A DNA stretch of 64,000 nt, from positions 162,299 to 226,298 of the forward strand of contig NZ_JNZY01000011.1 of the NCBI RefSeq assembly GCF_000717655.1, in the 5' to 3' direction. A program made the position numbers and the translations under genes. Under the pieces are notes generated by a model. It was not told the DNA's origin. It did not search any database and saw only the letters and a list, made by a program, of their open reading frames with translations. Positions 51,365-59,950 of this stretch are shown one piece after another. Source of the stretch: Streptomyces katrae. GTDB taxonomy: Bacteria > Actinomycetota > Actinomycetes > Streptomycetales > Streptomycetaceae. Position 1 is the first letter of the stretch; every line of letters begins with the position of its first letter.

Positions 51365-52315
51365 GTGAACACCTCCCCCGGCGCGCCGCGTGACCTCGCC
51401 CCCGGCACCATCGGCATGGTGCTGGTCGGCAGCAGCGTCACCGTCTCGCGTTCCCTGGTCCACGCCCCGCTGTTCGCCACGCAGGCCGTCCGCTACGCGG
51501 CCGCCACCCTGCTCCTTCTCATGTTCGCCCGGGTCGCCCGGGTGCCGATCCTGCGGCCTCGCGGCCGTGAGTGGCTGTGGCTGGCCGGGATCGCGGCCAC
51601 CGGGCTCGTGCTGTTCAACGTGGCCGTCGTACGCGGCGTCGCGCATGCCGAACCGGCCGTGATCGCCGTCGCGGTGGCCTCCGTACCGGTCCTCCTCGGG
51701 CTGCTCGGCCCGCTGCTGGAGGGCCGTCGCCCCAGCCGAAGGATCCTGGTGGCGGCCGTGGTGGTCGTTGCCGGGGCCGTCCTCGTGGAGGGGACCGGCC
51801 GGACCGACGCCGCCGGGGTGGCCTGGGCCGCGCTCGCGCTCGCCTGCGAGGCCGCGTTCACCCTGCTCGCCGTACCCGTGCTGCGGCGGCACGGACCGTG
51901 GGGGGTGTCCGTGCACGCGGTGTGGCTGGGGGCCGTGATGCTGGGGGTGCTGACGCTGCTCACCGGACGTCCGGCCGGTCTGCCGGCCGTCGGTCCGGTC
52001 CAGTGGGCGGCGGTCGGGTACCTCGCCGTCATGGTGACCGCGGTGGCGTTCCTCCTCTGGTACCGCACCGTGGCCGCCGTCGGCGCAGGCCGGGCGGGGC
52101 TGCTGACCGGGGTCGCGCCTCTCGCCGCGGCCGCCATCGGCGCGCTCTCGGGCGGCGGGATGCCGGGGCTGCCGGTGTGGACCGGCCTGATCGTGGTGGT
52201 CGCCGGACTGGCGGGCGGACTCCACAGCCCGCAGCCGGGGCCGCCCGTACGCAAGGAGCCGCGGCCCGGGAGGGACACGCACCAGCCGAAGGGCCGGGCG
52301 CCCGCGTCCCCTTGA
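51365..52315 (+). CDS. EamA/DMT family transporter
   Basis: A 316-residue protein from GTG 51365 with ten TM helices and two EamA halves. The first has 'GMVLVGSSVTVSRSLVHAPLFATQAVRYAAATLLLLMFARVARV' and the second 'GWAALALACEAAFTLLAVPVLRRHGPWGVSVHAV'-like segments. The tail (about 275-316) is charged and Pro-rich. As the divergent neighbour of a MocR regulator it may export an amine or a vitamin B6-related compound. Substrate unproven. Confidence 0.88.
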   Translation: MNTSPGAPRDLAPGTIGMVLVGSSVTVSRSLVHAPLFATQAVRYAAATLLLLMFARVARVPILRPRGREWLWLAGIAATGLVLFNVAVVRGVAHAEPAVIAVAVASVPVLLGLLGPLLEGRRPSRRILVAAVVVVAGAVLVEGTGRTDAAGVAWAALALACEAAFTLLAVPVLRRHGPWGVSVHAVWLGAVMLGVLTLLTGRPAGLPAVGPVQWAAVGYLAVMVTAVAFLLWYRTVAAVGAGRAGLLTGVAPLAAAAIGALSGGGMPGLPVWTGLIVVVAGLAGGLHSPQPGPPVRKEPRPGRDTHQPKGRAPASP

Positions 52316-52347
52316 GGGCCCCCGGCCCGGTGGATCACAATCCGCAG

Positions 52348-53220
52348 ATGCCGACGCCCCTGCACCCCAGTGTCCCCTCCAGCAGCCCTCCGTACAGCAG
52401 TTGGATGCGGTACTTCTCCCCCACCGCCAACCACCGGCGGCTCGGCCTGGTCTGTCTCGGCGTCGGGATCCAGCAGGGCCTGCTTCCCGTGGTCGGACCG
52501 CGCGCCCTGGACCACCACGTCGCCGTGGTCGTCACGCGGGGGCGGGGCTGGTTCAGCCACGGCGGGCGCCCGCCGCAGCCGGTGTGCGCGCCCGCACTGC
52601 TGTGGCTGGTGCCGGGGGTGGAACACCACTACGGGCCCGATCCGCAGACCGGCTGGGACGAGTGCTTCGTGGACTTCGCGGGCCGCAGCGTGGAGGCGTA
52701 CACCGACCTCGGCTACGTCACCCCCGACCGCCCGCTGGTGCCGCTGAGCGGGACGGAGGGGGTACGGCACGTGGTCGACGGGATCGTCCGGGCGGCCCGG
52801 CGCGGCGGCCCGCTGCTGGAGGTGGAGGCCGCCGCGGCCGTGCACGGACTGCTCGTGGCGCTGCGCTACGCCCGCGCCGAGGTGTCCCGGCACGGGGACG
52901 CGGTGATGGACGCCCTGGCCCGGGACGCACTGCTGCCCATCTCGGTGGCCGAGCACGCGGCCCGTCTCGGGATCCCGCTGCCCGAACTGCGCGGGGCCGT
53001 ACGGCGCAGCACCGGGGAGGGGGTCAAGGAGTACCTCCTCGGGATCAGGCTGAGCCGGGCGAAGGAGCTGCTGGCCCGGACGGACCTGCCCGTCGCCGGG
53101 GTCGCGCGGCGGGTCGGTTACGAGGATCCGGCGTACTTCAGCAGGCTGTTCAGCCGCCGGGTGGGCATGGCTCCGGTCCGCTTCCGCGCCCAGCAGTCCG
53201 TGCGGGGCCCGGTCCGCTGA
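52348..53220 (+). CDS. AraC family transcriptional regulator
   Basis: A 290-residue regulator with an N-terminal cupin-like ligand domain ('HHVAVVVTRGRGWFSHGGRPPQPVCAPALLWLVPGVEHHYGPDPQTGWDECFVDFAG'). The C-terminal AraC HTH is at about 195-285, with 'GIPLPELRGAVRRSTGEGVKEYLLGIRLSRAKELLARTDLPVAGVARRVGYEDPAYFSRLFSRRVGMAPVRFR'. The cupin form suits a sugar ligand. It is convergent with the large GH101 gene, and control of that gene is plausible though not shown. Confidence 0.92.
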   Translation: MPTPLHPSVPSSSPPYSSWMRYFSPTANHRRLGLVCLGVGIQQGLLPVVGPRALDHHVAVVVTRGRGWFSHGGRPPQPVCAPALLWLVPGVEHHYGPDPQTGWDECFVDFAGRSVEAYTDLGYVTPDRPLVPLSGTEGVRHVVDGIVRAARRGGPLLEVEAAAAVHGLLVALRYARAEVSRHGDAVMDALARDALLPISVAEHAARLGIPLPELRGAVRRSTGEGVKEYLLGIRLSRAKELLARTDLPVAGVARRVGYEDPAYFSRLFSRRVGMAPVRFRAQQSVRGPVR

Positions 53221-53317
53221 CGCCGCGGGTTCACCCTGGAGCAGGACTTCCGGGTCCGCTTCGAACGCGAGGTGCAGGCGCCGCCCGCCGCGTGCAGGTA
53301 CAGGGTCCCGGCGTACC

Positions 53318-56300
53318 TCACCGAAGTGACGCCCTGGAAGCGGTGAACGACTGTGGCCGGTACCCCACGTTGAGCTCCGCGACCGACGTCCACGGGTTGC
53401 CGGCCACCTCGCTCGTGGCCTTGAGCCTCACGTAGCGCGCGGTGCGGGGCGTGAACGTGACGTCCTGCTGGGCCGTCGTGTTCGGGAAGGTCCCGGCGGC
53501 GGCCGCCGTCCCCCAGTTCACCCCGTCCGTGGACGTGAACACCTGGTAGCCGGCGATGCGGCCGTTGCTCTGCGTCTGCCGGGGCAGGCAGTGCAGAGCC
53601 GAGACGTCGTACGAGGCGCCCAGGTCGAGGGTGATCTCGTGCGGCATCGGCGCGGTGGCCGCGTACCACTGGGTGTGCCAGATGGTGGAGGCGTCGCCGT
53701 CCAGGACGTTGGCGGCGGCGCCGTTCTCGCCGGCGGTCTCCTGGCTGTCGACGGCCCTCACGCTCATCTGCGACTGGGGTACGAGGAGTTCACCTCCGCC
53801 TGCCGGTCCGAGGTCGTCCACCGTCAGGTCGTCGAGGACCAGGTCGGCCTCGTTGTGCGAGTCCTCCGGAGTCACCTTCCGTACGCCGATCCAGGCGTCG
53901 GCTCCGGCGGTGAACGTGGTGCCGAAGTCGGTGGGCGTACGGGCCTGGTCCAGCGCGGTGGCGGTCTCGGTGCTGCCGGAGCCGGTGACGAACCGGTAGT
54001 CCCCGCCGAAGCCGCTCTCGTAACGGAAGGCGACCTTGTACGCGTGCCCCGGGGTCAGCCGCAGCGTCTGGGGCAGGGTGCGGTAGACGAGTCCGGTCCG
54101 CTCCTCGTGTGACTTGAGGGAATTCTGCCCGCCGATCACGTCGTCGACGAGCTTCCCGTTCCAGCCGGCCTGCGTGTACGGGGCGTTGCGCTGGGCCAGG
54201 TGGGTGCGCGGGTCGGTGGCGGAGCCGCCCGCGCCGCCGAAGGCGAAGGGGCCCCAGCCGGCGTCGGCGTTCTCGAAGTCCTCGGCGAAGGTGTGGCCGC
54301 CGAGCGGGGTGCGGGCGGAGCGGACCACGCGTACGTCGTCCAGGTGGACGGTGCCGGACCCGGCCGCGGCGGAGAGCTTCAGGGTGGCGGTGGACTGGCC
54401 GGCCGGGACGTCGAAGAGCACCTTCATGCGCTGCATCCCCGTGCCGTTCTTCTCGCTGCCGCCCAGGTTGTTCACCAGGGGGGAGGAGTCGGCGTACTCG
54501 GAGGCCGCACCGCCCCCCGAGGGGGTGACGGTGAGGGTGGCGGCCCGGCCGGTCGGGGTGGAGACCCAGACGGAGGCGGCGTAGGTGCCGGGCATCAGGC
54601 CGGTGAGCTGCTGGGAGACGGCGGGTGCGGTCCCGGCGGCGAAGGTGAGCTCGTTCTGGCCCTGGGCGTTGCGGGCGACCGCGGCCCCGGTCCCGGCGAC
54701 CGTCCAGGCGTTCAGGTTGCCCGCGTAGAAGGAGGGGTCCTTGACCGGGGTGCCCTCGCCCCACTTCGGGTCGGCCTGGGCGGGCGCGGCGCCGTCGGTG
54801 ACCACGTAGGCGGTCTTCGCGGCGGCGTTGACGGTGATCTGGCCGCCGGTGACGGCGAGGTCGCCGACGAGCCGGCGACCGGTGTCGGTCAGCTGGTAGA
54901 GCTTGGGCGCGGACCAGCCTGCGGGCAGGGTCCAGGTCGTGGAGCCGCCCTTGTCGTTCCAGTGGTACAGCTTGCCGTCGCGCGGGAGCAGGTAGCTGCC
55001 GCCGCTGAGCACGGTGCGCCCGCCGGTGGTGATCTTCCGGGTGTTGCCGGTCGTGGTGGCGGTGGTGCCGTTCGCGAGGGTGACCGAGTTCGCGGTCCAC
55101 TTCACCACCGGGGATTCCTGGAGGTACTTGGTCGGCAGGTTGACGGCGAAGGTGGTGTTCAGGAAGGCGGTGTAGTCCTTCTTGCCCTGCCAGCCCTCGT
55201 ACGCGGTGAGTTCGGCGCCGCCGAGGAGCGGGTCCCCGGCGATCCAGTCGTCCTTGGCGTGGTTGGCGATGAACCGGGCGATGGTGGAGTTGATGCCCTT
55301 GAGACCGCTGCCGCCGTAGTCGACGTCGGCCGCCCAGTGGTGCCAGAGGGACTGCTCGGTCAGGGTGTTGGGGAACTCGGTGGCGAGCTGGAGGCCGAGC
55401 CCGCCGATCTCCCGCTGGAGTCTGCGCGACACGTACCCGTCCCCGTACCAGACGTCCACGTACAGGAAGTCGAGCCCCGGCGCGGCCGTCTTGAGGTCCT
55501 GCAGCCGCTTCAGCCGCTCGCCGGACTGGCCGTCCTTCCGCGTGTCCACGTAGTACGACTGGTCGAGCCAGTCCCAGCCGAGTCCGCCGCTCTGGTGGGC
55601 CGGGTCGAAGGTCGCGGAGACCGGGTACTCCTCGGTGGCGTTGATGTGGACGCCGAAGTCGGCGTTGTAGGCGTGGCCGGCGGTGGTGAGGGCGTTCAGG
55701 TCGGTGGCGCCGCCGAGCCTGGAGCCGATGTTCTTGTAGTCCATGTGCGCGGAGTCGTGGCCCTCCGAGGCGTACCCCTTGAGGAGGACGAACTGGCCGA
55801 GGCCGTCGGTGGCGAGGCCGACCCGCTTGGTCTCGTCGAGCGTCTCGGCGAAGGGGTGTGTGGCCTGGGAGGCGAAGTTGAAGGGGATGCGCTGTACGAC
55901 CCGGTCGGCGGTCTGCTGCCATCCGGTGGGCGGGGTCCAGATGTCGCGGTAGGCGACGGCGGCGTCCTGCCAGTCGACGGTCGCGTCGCCGTTGCGGTCC
56001 CCGGTGATCGCGATCCGCACGTACGGGAGCGGCTCGGTGTCGGTGTCGGCGGCGCCGGCGGCCCGGTAGAGCCAGGCTCCGCTCCACAGTCCGGCGCGGC
56101 GGTAGCCCCCCTTGTCGGTGACCCGTTTGCTGATCCGGCCGTTCTCCCGGGCAGTGCCGCCGGAGGGGGTGTCGTAGAGGGAGTTGGAGTCGATGGCCGC
56201 GGCGACCCTGGCGGTGCTGGCGAGCCCGTACATCACGGTCGTCGCGGCGGGGTCCACGGGGGTGCTCGCGGTGACGGGGGTGAAGGTGTCCCCGGTGCCG

Positions 56301-56797
56301 GTGGTGGCGGTGTGCATGTTCGCCGTGGCCAGCGCGGCGCCGGGCTGGTTGCTGCGGACGCTGACGAGGGTGTGGTCGGGGATGGCGAGACTGCGGACGC
56401 GCAGGGCGGGGGTGTCCTCGATCGCCGTGACCTTGAACTCGACGACCGAACCGGTCACCGAGAGCCGGGACCTGACGGTCACCCCGGAGAACGACAGCGC
56501 GTAGTCCACCGCGGAAGCGGACGGGGTGACGGTCACGGCCGGGGTGTACGCGGTGCCGTTGACCACGATCGTGGAGAGGGTGTCCTCGTTGCCGTTCAGC
56601 ACGTCCCCGGTGGCCCGTCGGGTGTAGCCGACGACCCGGGGGAAGGCGCTGTCCACGGTCACGGACAGCTCGCCCGAGCCGATCGTCACGGGTGCGGCGT
56701 CCGCCGCCGCGGCGGCGGGCGCGGGCACGGAGACGACCAGGGTGACGAGGAGACCGGCGACCGCGGCTGCTGCGGTCGGCCAGAGGGGGGTACGCAT
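53318..56797 (-). CDS. secreted GH101 endo-alpha-N-acetylgalactosaminidase
   Basis: A 1159-residue exported enzyme. The signal peptide is 1-30 (after GGAGG and ATG 56797). The first domain (about 35-280) is a beta-sandwich, followed by the TIM-barrel (about 290-560) with 'FGVHINATEEYPVSATFDPAH', 'LDFLYVDVWYGDGYVSRR' (Asp448, likely nucleophile) and nearby 'LATEFPNTLTEQSLWHHW' (Glu474 or Glu481, candidate acid/base). Further beta-sandwich domains end in a galactose-binding F5/8-type module (about 1030-1150, 'WHTQWYAATAPMPHEITLDLG'). It releases core-1 O-glycans from mucin-type glycoproteins. This is the largest gene in the window. Confidence 0.9.
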   Translation of the reverse strand: MRTPLWPTAAAAVAGLLVTLVVSVPAPAAAAADAAPVTIGSGELSVTVDSAFPRVVGYTRRATGDVLNGNEDTLSTIVVNGTAYTPAVTVTPSASAVDYALSFSGVTVRSRLSVTGSVVEFKVTAIEDTPALRVRSLAIPDHTLVSVRSNQPGAALATANMHTATTGTGDTFTPVTASTPVDPAATTVMYGLASTARVAAAIDSNSLYDTPSGGTARENGRISKRVTDKGGYRRAGLWSGAWLYRAAGAADTDTEPLPYVRIAITGDRNGDATVDWQDAAVAYRDIWTPPTGWQQTADRVVQRIPFNFASQATHPFAETLDETKRVGLATDGLGQFVLLKGYASEGHDSAHMDYKNIGSRLGGATDLNALTTAGHAYNADFGVHINATEEYPVSATFDPAHQSGGLGWDWLDQSYYVDTRKDGQSGERLKRLQDLKTAAPGLDFLYVDVWYGDGYVSRRLQREIGGLGLQLATEFPNTLTEQSLWHHWAADVDYGGSGLKGINSTIARFIANHAKDDWIAGDPLLGGAELTAYEGWQGKKDYTAFLNTTFAVNLPTKYLQESPVVKWTANSVTLANGTTATTTGNTRKITTGGRTVLSGGSYLLPRDGKLYHWNDKGGSTTWTLPAGWSAPKLYQLTDTGRRLVGDLAVTGGQITVNAAAKTAYVVTDGAAPAQADPKWGEGTPVKDPSFYAGNLNAWTVAGTGAAVARNAQGQNELTFAAGTAPAVSQQLTGLMPGTYAASVWVSTPTGRAATLTVTPSGGGAASEYADSSPLVNNLGGSEKNGTGMQRMKVLFDVPAGQSTATLKLSAAAGSGTVHLDDVRVVRSARTPLGGHTFAEDFENADAGWGPFAFGGAGGSATDPRTHLAQRNAPYTQAGWNGKLVDDVIGGQNSLKSHEERTGLVYRTLPQTLRLTPGHAYKVAFRYESGFGGDYRFVTGSGSTETATALDQARTPTDFGTTFTAGADAWIGVRKVTPEDSHNEADLVLDDLTVDDLGPAGGGELLVPQSQMSVRAVDSQETAGENGAAANVLDGDASTIWHTQWYAATAPMPHEITLDLGASYDVSALHCLPRQTQSNGRIAGYQVFTSTDGVNWGTAAAAGTFPNTTAQQDVTFTPRTARYVRLKATSEVAGNPWTSVAELNVGYRPQSFTASRASLR

Positions 56798-56949
56798 CGG
56801 GCCTCCGGGAGTCGGCGCTTCCTTGGCGGAAGACCGCACGGCACGGAGGCCCGCGGTCCGCTCACTGACCTGTCAGCTTGCGGACCGCACCGCCGCAGGC
56901 CCATGGACAAAGCAGAGCCCCGTCCTGGACTTACGTGGCGGATGAGATA

Positions 56950-57324
56950 TCAGGTGGAGGCGGGCGTGATCACGACGGCCGTCCCGTACGCACACACCTC
57001 GGTCCCGACGTCGGCGGCTTCGGTCACGTCGAAGCGCATCGTCAGGATCGCGTTCCCGCCGCGGGCCTTCGCTGCCTCCATGAGCCGCTCCATGGCCTGG
57101 TTGCGGGTCTCCACCAGGGTCTTGGTCAGGCCCTTGAGTTCGCCGCCGATCATCGACTTCAGGCCTGCGCCGATCTGGCTGCCGAGGTGGCGGGAGCGGA
57201 CGGTGAGGCCGAAGACCTCACCGATGACCTGCTCGACCCGGTAGCCGGGGACGTCGTTCGTCGTCACGACCAGGACGCCGGTCTGCTGGGCCGCCGGGCC
57301 GCCGCTGTAGTCATCGATACCCAT
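56950..57324 (-). CDS. YbjQ/UPF0145 family protein
   Basis: A 124-residue cytosolic protein. It has the YbjQ pattern: 'GVLVVTTNDVPGYRVEQVIGEVFGLTVRSRHLGSQIGAGLKSMIGGELKGLTKTLVETRNQAMERLMEAAKARGGNAILTMRFDVTE'. The family forms pentamers and binds metal or small ligands; function unclear. ATG 57324 is chosen from the family start 'MG(I/V)'. It lies alone upstream of the divergent DUF574 gene. Confidence 0.87.
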   Translation of the reverse strand: MGIDDYSGGPAAQQTGVLVVTTNDVPGYRVEQVIGEVFGLTVRSRHLGSQIGAGLKSMIGGELKGLTKTLVETRNQAMERLMEAAKARGGNAILTMRFDVTEAADVGTEVCAYGTAVVITPAST

Positions 57325-57518
57325 GGGACCCACTCTGGCGGCGTGCCCGGGCCCCCGCATCCGGAGGGGGTCCGATCCGGCCGACCCGCCGGCGACCGGG
57401 GTCAGGGCAGTCGGGCGACGAGGCCGGGCACGGCCCCGCGTGCGCCCGTACGGGTGGTGGCCTGCCCGCGGCCGACTGCCTACCATGGGCGGTCACCTCA
57501 GCCGGAGGGACAGCGCCC

Positions 57519-58361
57519 ATGGAGTCGTCGCAGAACCCGTCGGAACACCCGCCCGCACCCCCGCCGACCCCCCTCATCGACATGCACACCCCGAGCGTCG
57601 CCCGGATGTACGACTGGCTGCTGGGCGGGGTGGAGAACTACGCGAGCGACCGCGAGGCCTGCGCGCGGCTGCTGGAGATCGCCCCCAGCACCCAGCTCCT
57701 GGCCCGCAACAACCGGGCGTTCCTGCGGCGCGTCGTGCGCATCCTGGTCGAGCAGTACGGGATCCGGCAGTTCCTCGACCACGGCTCCGGGCTGCCCACG
57801 CAGGACAACGTGCACGAGGTGGCGCAGCGGGCCGATCCCGCCTGCAAGGTCGCGTACATCGACAACGACCCCATGGTCCTGGCGCACGCCCAGACGACCC
57901 TGCACGAGGACGGCCGCACGCTCGTCCTGTCCAAGGACCTGCGCCTGACCCGGCAGATCCGCCAGGACACGGACCGCTTCCTGGACTGGGACCGGCCCAT
58001 CGCGGCGCTGTTCGTCTCCGTGCTGCACTGCCTGCGGGACACGGACGACGAGAACGATCCCGCGGCGGTCGTACGGAACACCGCCGCGCAGCTGCCGCCG
58101 GGCAGCTTCATGGTGATCTGCCAGCTCGTGAGCGACGATCCGGTCGTCCGGCGCGACGTGACGCGGCTCATGGACGTGACCACGCACGGCACCTGGGGCC
58201 GGGTACGGGAGAGCCACGAGGTGCGCCGGTACTTCGACGGCCTGGAGATCCTCGGGCCGGGGCTCGTCGACGTGGTCGACTGGCGGCCCGACACCCCGCC
58301 GCCGCCCCCGGGGAACCGGCCGCGGGACTGGGTGGAGTGGGGCGGGGTCGGCCGCCTCTGA
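57519..58361 (+). CDS. DUF574 SAM-dependent methyltransferase (Methyltransf_19)
   Basis: A 280-residue protein with GGAGGG upstream. It has the family start 'MHTPSVARMYDWLLGGVENYASDREACARLLE', the SAM-binding 'FLDHGSGLPTQDNVHEVAQRADP...VAYIDNDPMVLAHA' (PF04672) and 'GSFMVICQLVSDD'. In Streptomyces this family is often found with XRE and DUF397 genes that control development. Here the XRE gene lies convergent just downstream and the DUF397 gene beyond it. Confidence 0.9.
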   Translation: MESSQNPSEHPPAPPPTPLIDMHTPSVARMYDWLLGGVENYASDREACARLLEIAPSTQLLARNNRAFLRRVVRILVEQYGIRQFLDHGSGLPTQDNVHEVAQRADPACKVAYIDNDPMVLAHAQTTLHEDGRTLVLSKDLRLTRQIRQDTDRFLDWDRPIAALFVSVLHCLRDTDDENDPAAVVRNTAAQLPPGSFMVICQLVSDDPVVRRDVTRLMDVTTHGTWGRVRESHEVRRYFDGLEILGPGLVDVVDWRPDTPPPPPGNRPRDWVEWGGVGRL

Positions 58362-58365
58362 GCCC

Positions 58366-58387
58366 GGCCGGCCTGCTCTTGCCGGCC
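58366..58387. terminator. hairpin between convergent DUF574 and XRE genes
   Basis: ggccggc / gccggcc form a perfect 7-bp stem with an 8-nt loop in the 28-bp gap between the two stops. Confidence 0.55.
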
Positions 58388-58389
58388 CC

Positions 58390-59316
58390 CTAGGGGGTGT
58401 CGCCGCCGTCGCTGAACTGACGCTTCGCCTCGAGGATCAGGCTGACGCTCTCGTCCTTGGAGGCGGCCACGTTCCGCAGGTTGCTGAGGGCGTTGCGGTG
58501 GTCGTCCAGGGCCCGCGGCCTCGTCACGTAGTTCGCGCCGTTGATGTGCTCCACGTACGCCAGCTCGGCGTGCTCCCCGTCGCGGAACTTCAGGTGTGTG
58601 ATCGGGTAGGGCGGTGTGGCCCCGTACTCACGGGTCATCCGGAGGATGCGGATGCCCACCTTGTCGGTGTCTCCGGCGCGCAGCAGGTGGTCCAGCTGCT
58701 CGTGCATCACGGCGGCGTTCCCGCAGCGGCGGTGCAGCACGCCTTCCTCGAGCAGGGCGGTCACCCGTGGCAGCGGGCCGTCCATCAGCCGCAGCTGCCG
58801 TTCAGCGCGCAACTCGACCACCCGTTCGACCTCCTCGGGGCCGGCGCTGGGCATGACCGCCCGGACCATGTACCGGGCGTAGTCGCGGGTCTGGAGGATG
58901 CCGGGGACGACGAGGTTCTCGTAGACGCAGATCTCCTCGGCGTCGCCCTCCAGCTGGATCAGGCGTTTGAGGAAGTCGGGGGTGACGTCGCTGAACTGCT
59001 CGTACCACTCGGCGTCCTGCGCGTGTTCCAGGAGCCGTTCGATCGCCCGCATCTCTTCGGCGTCGACGCCGTAGTACCGGGCGAGATCCCGTACGTCGCG
59101 CGGCTTCGGCGGGCTCTCGCCGCGCTCCAGCCGGCTGATCTTCGACACCGAGCTGCGGATGACCGGAGCGACCTGGCGCAGGGTCAGGCCGCGGGCCTCG
59201 CGGCACCTGCGCAGTTCCCGCCCCAGCAGGCGGTAGGCCGCCGCCCGGGCCGGATCGCTCCCCATCGGCAGGACGGGAGCGACCGGCTCGGGCAGCGGCT
59301 CAGGGAGGGCGGGCAT
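58390..59316 (-). CDS. XRE-family regulator with DUF5753 (WhiJ-type)
   Basis: A 308-residue DNA-binding protein. The HTH lies at about 28-80 ('AAYRLLGRELRRCREARGLTLRQVAPVIRSSVSKISRLERGESPPKPRDVRDLARYYGV'). The rest is the DUF5753 domain ('LIQLEGDAEEICVYENLVVPGILQTRDYARYMVRAVMP...ERQLRLMDGPLPRVTALLEEGVLHRR'). Such regulators pair with a small DUF397 protein, encoded immediately upstream here, and modulate aerial growth and antibiotic production in Streptomyces. Confidence 0.92.
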   Translation of the reverse strand: MPALPEPLPEPVAPVLPMGSDPARAAAYRLLGRELRRCREARGLTLRQVAPVIRSSVSKISRLERGESPPKPRDVRDLARYYGVDAEEMRAIERLLEHAQDAEWYEQFSDVTPDFLKRLIQLEGDAEEICVYENLVVPGILQTRDYARYMVRAVMPSAGPEEVERVVELRAERQLRLMDGPLPRVTALLEEGVLHRRCGNAAVMHEQLDHLLRAGDTDKVGIRILRMTREYGATPPYPITHLKFRDGEHAELAYVEHINGANYVTRPRALDDHRNALSNLRNVAASKDESVSLILEAKRQFSDGGDTP

Positions 59317-59402
59317 CAGGACTCCCTATGACTGGGGCAGTGGTCCGTCACAGCATGGGCCGCCCCCTTCCGCCCCTCAAGCCGTGGCCTCGGCCTGAGG
59401 CG

Positions 59403-59636
59403 TCAGCCGGTCAGATGGTCGAATTCCGCATGTTTGGCGCCGTCGACGAACGCCTCGATCTCGGCAGTCGTGAACACCAGGGCCGGACCGTCGGGGAAGC
59501 GCGAATTGCGCATCGCCACGGCGCCGCCCGCCAGGGCGGCGACCTCCACGCAGTTGCCGTTGCCCACGCTGGCACTGCTCTTCACCCATACCGCGCCGGA
59601 AATCTCGCTCGCCACCACGCCGTTTTCCACCTGCAT
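59403..59636 (-). CDS. DUF397 partner protein
   Basis: A 77-residue protein with GAGGAGGGG before ATG 59636. It has the DUF397 core 'VWVKSSASVGNGNCVEVAALAGGAVAMRNSRFPDGPALVFTTAEIEAFVDGAKHAEFDHL' (WxKSSxSxxxxxCVEVA...VRDSK-type). It lies 86 bp upstream of the XRE gene on the same strand and is probably co-transcribed. Proteins of this type act with the XRE regulator, possibly as an antagonist. Confidence 0.92.
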   Translation of the reverse strand: MQVENGVVASEISGAVWVKSSASVGNGNCVEVAALAGGAVAMRNSRFPDGPALVFTTAEIEAFVDGAKHAEFDHLTG

Positions 59637-59950
59637 GATCGGACCCCTCCTCGTCGGACGCGCCCGACCGTGCGAACCGTTGTGGGACCGCACGACGAGC
59701 ACTGACAGAAATGCTAGCCAGATGCAGGGGACACCGGAGTCCCTCGAACGGGTGCCTCGGCCGAGCGGCGCCCGGTGGTCCGACTCCGCGCCCCGAGGGG
59801 AACTGATTGGGCATTTCGGGCTAAACGGCGGTGCGTCACCGGGTCGGCACGACCCTCCCTCGCCATAGTCGACCGTGGCGACCGACTGGTTGCCGCCCCG
59901 GACCGCGGCAGACCGCGGCCGGGCGGATGTCTTCGTAGAGGAGCCTGCAC
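59637..59950. other. divergent intergenic region between DUF397 and SH3-protein genes
   Basis: About 314 bp that should contain the divergent promoters. No clear -10/-35 hexamers or operator were recognised; no ORF of coding quality lies inside. Confidence 0.4.

Noticed and set aside
54200..57244. 1014-residue + strand open frame over the GH101 gene
   Set aside because: The - strand frame has signal peptide, catalytic motifs and domains; the + strand has none and is highly repetitive in Gly/Val/Arg.
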